DNA of 7,788 nt from the NCBI GenBank assembly GCA_027293245.1, contig JAPUFZ010000133.1, positions 1-7,788 of the forward strand, in the 5' to 3' direction. The stretch comes from Gammaproteobacteria bacterium. Lineage in GTDB: Bacteria; Pseudomonadota; Gammaproteobacteria; GCA-001735895. Positions 4,545 through 7,788 of the stretch are shown piece by piece; position 1 is the stretch's first letter; every line of letters starts with the position of its first letter. A program made the position numbers and the translations under genes. Below the pieces are notes generated by a model. That model had not been told where the DNA came from, did no database searches, and was given only the letters and a program-made list of their open reading frames with translations.

Positions 4545-6068
4545 ATGTTAGAAACTATAGGACTGCTCGGTAATGGTTTCCTGATAGTATTTGAGCCACA
4601 AAATTTGATGTTAATCATTGGCGGCTGTGCGCTGGGGTTATTTATTGGTGCGATGCCGGGCCTGGGCTCGGTCAATGGCGTAGCCATTCTCTTACCACTA
4701 ACTTTCCTGGTTCCGCCCACCGGGGCCATTATATTCCTTGCCGCGATATATTATGGCGCGATGTATGGCGGCGCTATCTCATCTATTATGCTCGGCATAC
4801 CCGGTGCATCGACTGCAGTTGCGACAACATTTGATGGCCGACCACTGGCGAAGCAGGGTATGGCGGACAAAGCCCTGACAGCTGCTGCAGTGGCTTCTTT
4901 TGTCGGCGGTACCATTTCTGTTGTTCTGTTTACCTTTTTTGCACCCCCACTCGCACATGTTGCCCTTGTTTTTGGTGCACCCGAAGAGTTTGCGCTAATG
5001 ATGCTGGCATTTGCCACTTTCGTAGGTTTGGGAGGAGACGATCTTTTTAAGACTATTTTCTCAATCTCAATCGGGCTGGTCCTGAGTGCTGTCGGTTTCG
5101 ATATAATTTCGGGCGAGCCTCGCCTGGTATTGTGGGATATTACCGGGTTCTTGCATGGGGTAAATTTCCTGATATTGGCGATTGGTGTTTATGGCATCGG
5201 CGAAATGATCTGGACGGTTGAAGAGCATAGCCTGGGTGGTGGCAAGAGTATGCTTTCCGATGCGAATGTCACTGTAAAGCGAACCTTATCAAATTTGCGC
5301 GAATTAGCCTCGAAATGGAAATCCATAGTCATGGGATCTTTTTTGGGCTACTTTGTCGGCATACTGCCAGCGGCAGGTGCTACGCCAGGTTCACTAATGG
5401 CCTATGGTATAGCAAAGCAAATATCCAAGGAGCCCGAAAAATTCGGCCATGGAGCGGTGGAAGGTGTTTGTGCTCCCGAAGCCGCCAATAACGCGGCCAG
5501 CACCGGCTCGATGCTGCCGATGTTGACGCTGGGCATTCCGGGTTCGCCCACCACGGCTATATTACTCGGTGGAATGGTCATTTGGGGACTGGAGCCAGGC
5601 CCAAGATTGTTTGTTGATCACAGTGATTTCGTCTGGGGCCTGATTGCCTCATTGTACGCGGCCAACATATTCGCGGTTTTGATTAACGTGGCTTTTATAC
5701 CGGTATTTATAAAGATTCTGAAAACCCCGTTTACCATTCTAGCGCCAATCATATTTATCTTATGTTTGATTGGTGGCTATGCGCCGACGCAAAGTATGCA
5801 TGATGTCTGGCTGATGGTTATATTCGGTATCGCCGCCTATTTTATGCGCAAGCTGGATTACCCGCTTGCGCCTGCGGTATTGGCTATCGTACTTGGGCCA
5901 CTAGCGGAACCGGCGTTACGCCAGTCGTTAATTATTAGCGATGGGTCCTTCGCTATTTTCTTTAATCGTACCTACGCTGGTCCGATTTCTGTTGTCGCGA
6001 TTTTACTATTATTTTTGCCGTTGTTTAAGATGGTTTATGTAAAGCTACGTAACCGACAGGCCGCATAG
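4545..6068 (+). CDS. tctA: TctA-family large membrane subunit of a TTT transporter
   Basis: The 507-residue polytopic protein is full length for TctA, which forms the translocation path of the TTT system. It shows the two characteristic repeated halves. The first has GLFIGAMPGLGSVNG (31-45) and YGGAISSIMLGIPGAST (74-90). The second has GYFVGILPAAGATPG (268-282) and the ANNAASTGSMLPMLTLGIPG segment (about 314-333) followed by SPTTAILLGGM. Hydrophobic segments alternate along the whole length, roughly a dozen. ATTFDGRPLAKQG (93-105) is the usual cytoplasmic loop of the first half. The C-terminus is short and basic. It starts 38 bases after tctB with only a weak ribosome binding site (AAAGAGAT, 4531-4538), so translational dependence on upstream flow is possible. 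Its TAG stop lies 14 bases before the next gene's ATG. No frameshift or missing motif was seen. Confidence 0.95.
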   Translation: MLETIGLLGNGFLIVFEPQNLMLIIGGCALGLFIGAMPGLGSVNGVAILLPLTFLVPPTGAIIFLAAIYYGAMYGGAISSIMLGIPGASTAVATTFDGRPLAKQGMADKALTAAAVASFVGGTISVVLFTFFAPPLAHVALVFGAPEEFALMMLAFATFVGLGGDDLFKTIFSISIGLVLSAVGFDIISGEPRLVLWDITGFLHGVNFLILAIGVYGIGEMIWTVEEHSLGGGKSMLSDANVTVKRTLSNLRELASKWKSIVMGSFLGYFVGILPAAGATPGSLMAYGIAKQISKEPEKFGHGAVEGVCAPEAANNAASTGSMLPMLTLGIPGSPTTAILLGGMVIWGLEPGPRLFVDHSDFVWGLIASLYAANIFAVLINVAFIPVFIKILKTPFTILAPIIFILCLIGGYAPTQSMHDVWLMVIFGIAAYFMRKLDYPLAPAVLAIVLGPLAEPALRQSLIISDGSFAIFFNRTYAGPISVVAILLLFLPLFKMVYVKLRNRQAA

Positions 6069-6072
6069 TGGC

Positions 6073-6077
6073 AGGAG
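6073..6077 (+). promoter_or_regulatory. Ribosome binding site fixing the gntR start
   Basis: AGGAG is five bases before the ATG at 6083. A GTG at 6068, overlapping the tctA stop codon as TAGTG, would add five residues but has no Shine-Dalgarno at proper distance, so 6083 is preferred. Confidence 0.65.
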
Positions 6078-6082
6078 CTGAC

Positions 6083-6769
6083 ATGAGGGCACTCAATATC
6101 CCGCCATTGGAACCGGCAAAAGCACTCAAAACACAGGTGTATGAGGCGTTGAAGGAAATTATTGGTCATATGGATATTTACTCTGGTAAGGACTTGCCGC
6201 GCCTGGATGAACGCGCACTCGGTGAGCAGCTCGGGGTCAGCCGGACACCGGTCCGGGAAGCGATATCGCGTCTTGAGCAAGAAGGCCTGGTGCATAATAT
6301 TGCTCGTCGAGGCGCCTTCGTAGTTCGTAAAACCAAGGAAGAAGTCCTGGATATGATCGATGTCTGGGCTGCATTAGAGAGCATGGCGGCAAGACTCGCG
6401 ACTACGCGCTCGAGCGATGCCGAAATAGCAAGCTTGCGAAGGAAATTTGCAACTTTTGATGATAGCGAGGAAGCACGCGCACATATCGATGAATATTCTG
6501 AAAAAAATATAGAGTTTCATCAAACCATTATCAGGTTGGGAAAGTCGCCGCTGATTACCCAGATGTCGGACCAGTTGTTTTTTCACATGCGCGCCATCCG
6601 AACCACGACCATTAAGGAACGAGATCGGCTATCGCGTTCGGTGATAGACCATATACGGATAATCGAGGCCATCGAGGACCGCGATCCGTATCACGTGGAA
6701 CAGCTGGTAAGAGACCACGCACTGGAGCTGGCGAGGCATGTCGAAAAATTTGTCGATTATCTAGATTAA
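6083..6769 (+). CDS. GntR-family transcriptional regulator, FCD (FadR/VanR-type) subfamily
   Basis: The protein has 228 residues. Residues 14-82 are the winged helix: LKTQVYEALKEII, then the helix-turn-helix DERALGEQLGVSRTPVREAISRLEQEGL (42-69), which contains the family signature L-G-V-S-R-T-P-V-R-E-A, then the wing RRGAFVV. Residues about 87-225 form the helical FCD ligand domain with the expected metal/ligand positions N142 and H146 (NIEFH), H190 (IDHIRIIEAI) and H212 (RDHAL). The first position is N rather than the more usual D. FCD regulators bind small carboxylates or their products and normally repress the operon they sit in. Sitting 14 bases after tctA and before the ThDP enzyme, it most likely controls this operon, possibly through the GTATACC elements at 656, 2610 and 2784 (inference). 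Confidence 0.93.
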   Translation: MRALNIPPLEPAKALKTQVYEALKEIIGHMDIYSGKDLPRLDERALGEQLGVSRTPVREAISRLEQEGLVHNIARRGAFVVRKTKEEVLDMIDVWAALESMAARLATTRSSDAEIASLRRKFATFDDSEEARAHIDEYSEKNIEFHQTIIRLGKSPLITQMSDQLFFHMRAIRTTTIKERDRLSRSVIDHIRIIEAIEDRDPYHVEQLVRDHALELARHVEKFVDYLD

Positions 6770-6770
6770 C

Positions 6771-6800
6771 CCTGGCGGGGGAACGCCGCCAATGACCAGG
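6771..6800 (+). repeat. Hairpin between gntR and the ThDP-enzyme gene
   Basis: TGGCGG (6773-6778) pairs with CCGCCA (6786-6791) around a seven-base loop, and alternatively CCTGG (6771-6775) pairs with CCAGG (6796-6800). It begins two bases after the gntR stop and has no T-run. It may reduce read-through or protect mRNA rather than terminate. The remaining 72 bases before the next gene show no clear promoter. Confidence 0.4.
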
Positions 6801-6872
6801 CTTTCGCGGCAGTCAGCCACTGCAGGGCCATCACGGATAAAAACCGGGCTGTAAGAATATACGAGGTGAATC

Positions 6873-7788
6873 ATGTCAACTGTCGCTGAAAACAAACCCG
6901 TAGCGGATACTGCGAGCGATACATTGCAGAAAAAGACCAGGGACGGCTCAGTCATATCTGGCGGACATCTGGTAGCCAGGGCATTAAAGGCCGAAGGTGT
7001 AGATACTATTTTTACTCTCTGCGGCGGGCATATTATTGATATTTACGATGGCTGTCTCGATGAAGGCATAAAAATTGTCGACGTGCGTCACGAACAAACC
7101 GCCGCACACGCCGCTGATGGTTACGCCCGTCAAACCGGCAAGCTCGGTTGTGTGGTGACGACCGCTGGTCCCGGATGCACCAATGCGATTACCGGTATTG
7201 CCACCGCGTTTCGCTCCGAGAGTCCCATTCTGCATATTGGCGGACAGAGTTCGCTAACCCAGCACAAGATGGGTTCCCTGCAGGACCTGCCGCATGTCGA
7301 TATCATGAATCCGATTACCAAATTCGCCTCGGGTGTATTTTCGACTGAACGGGTGGCCGATATGATATCGATGGCCGCGCGCGAGTGCTTCAATGGTGCT
7401 TACGGCCCGTCGTATCTTGAGATTCCAAGGGATGTTCTGGACCGGGAAATTCCGATCGAATCAGCCGTTATTCCCGAGCCTGGTTCCTACCGTGCCTCGG
7501 TTAAATCGATTGGTGACCCGGCGGATATCGAAAAACTGGCCGATATACTGGTAAAAGCAAAGCGCCCGGCAATACTGCTGGGTCAACAGGTGTGGGCTTC
7601 GCGGGGGCACAATGAGGCGATTAGCTTCCTGCGCGCACTGGATATCCCGGCCTATATGAATGGCGCCAGCCGGGGCATGCTGCCGCAAGGAGACCCGAAT
7701 CTTTTTGATCGGACCCGAAGCGATGCATTCAAAAACGCCGATGTTATCCTGATTGTGGGAACACCGTTCGATTTCAGGATGGGATACG
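6873..7788 (+). CDS. ThDP-dependent enzyme of the acetolactate synthase / 2-hydroxyacyl-CoA lyase superfamily, 3' end missing
   Basis: The first 305 residues are present. After a hydrophilic, low-complexity N-terminal extension of about 27 residues, the PYR domain begins (SGGHLVARALKAEGVDTIFTLCGGHIIDIYDG). It contains the catalytic glutamate E74 in VRHEQTAAHAADGYAR (71-86), which activates the thiamine ring, and TTAGPGCTNAITGIATAF (96-113). From about 205 the central domain starts (RPAILLGQQVWASRG...), and the diphosphate-binding domain is outside the window. QHKMGSLQDLPHVDIMNPITKFA (130-152) replaces the G-A-F-Q-E-x-D segment typical of biosynthetic acetolactate synthase, and YLEIPRDVL is present. 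This suggests a catabolic relative, such as a lyase or decarboxylase acting on a 2-hydroxyacyl-CoA or 2-keto acid; oxalyl-CoA decarboxylase and sulfoacetaldehyde acetyltransferase are related alternatives. GAGGT (6863-6867) precedes the ATG by five bases. It is probably in the tct operon, and I infer it uses the imported compound or a derivative. Confidence 0.85.
   Translation, partial: MSTVAENKPVADTASDTLQKKTRDGSVISGGHLVARALKAEGVDTIFTLCGGHIIDIYDGCLDEGIKIVDVRHEQTAAHAADGYARQTGKLGCVVTTAGPGCTNAITGIATAFRSESPILHIGGQSSLTQHKMGSLQDLPHVDIMNPITKFASGVFSTERVADMISMAARECFNGAYGPSYLEIPRDVLDREIPIESAVIPEPGSYRASVKSIGDPADIEKLADILVKAKRPAILLGQQVWASRGHNEAISFLRALDIPAYMNGASRGMLPQGDPNLFDRTRSDAFKNADVILIVGTPFDFRMGY

Noticed and set aside
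6068..6082. GTG start for the GntR protein overlapping the tctA stop
   Set aside because: There is no Shine-Dalgarno at suitable distance, whereas AGGAG is well placed for the ATG at 6083.
6178..6586. Minus-strand ORFs inside the GntR gene
   Set aside because: They are antisense shadows of a gene with clear family motifs, and no independent start signals were seen.
6770..6872. Possible riboswitch (such as a thiamine-diphosphate type) before the ThDP-enzyme gene
   Set aside because: The gap is about 100 bases, shows only a simple hairpin, and lacks the conserved CTGAGA-type core of the thiamine riboswitch.
7130..7393. Minus-strand ORF inside the ThDP-enzyme gene
   Set aside because: The plus-strand frame carries the conserved PYR-domain motifs; the antisense frame is a by-product.

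Overview
The window looks like accessory or catabolic chromosome from a proteobacterium, most likely an uncultured, possibly marine, gammaproteobacterium. The reasons are an AceK-family protein (essentially a beta/gammaproteobacterial family), a tripartite tricarboxylate transporter (TTT), an FCD-type GntR regulator, and moderate base composition with strong GGAGG-type ribosome binding sites. No rRNA, tRNA, CRISPR array, insertion sequence or phage gene was seen.

Layout: 1-546 (minus) is the N-terminal 182 residues of a fumarylacetoacetate hydrolase (FAH) family enzyme that runs off the left edge. 547-745 is a divergent intergenic region with several dyads and a plausible promoter. 746-805 is a 19-codon leader ORF with the only good ribosome binding site in front of the next gene, whose start it overlaps. 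799-2535 is a divergent isocitrate dehydrogenase kinase/phosphatase (AceK) homologue. 2536-2926 is a 391-base gap with two copies of a GTATACC element, a candidate promoter, another dyad, a decayed-looking reading frame and a duplicated ribosome-binding-site/ATG arrangement. 2927-6068 is a complete TTT transporter in the order tctC, tctB, tctA, with a 13-bp perfect hairpin between tctC and tctB. 6083-6769 is a GntR/FCD regulator almost touching tctA. From 6873 off the right edge runs a thiamine-diphosphate (ThDP) enzyme of the acetolactate synthase / 2-hydroxyacyl-CoA lyase superfamily.

Working model (inference): TctCBA imports an organic carboxylate, the co-transcribed ThDP enzyme (and perhaps the divergent FAH enzyme) processes it, and the GntR protein senses the substrate or an intermediate. 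A shared GTATACC element occurs just downstream of candidate promoters for both the aceK leader and tctC, so the AceK homologue may belong to the same regulon and tie carbon flow at isocitrate to use of this substrate. The most unusual points are the AceK homologue away from glyoxylate-shunt genes with altered catalytic-region motifs, its translationally coupled leader ORF, and the shared candidate operator.
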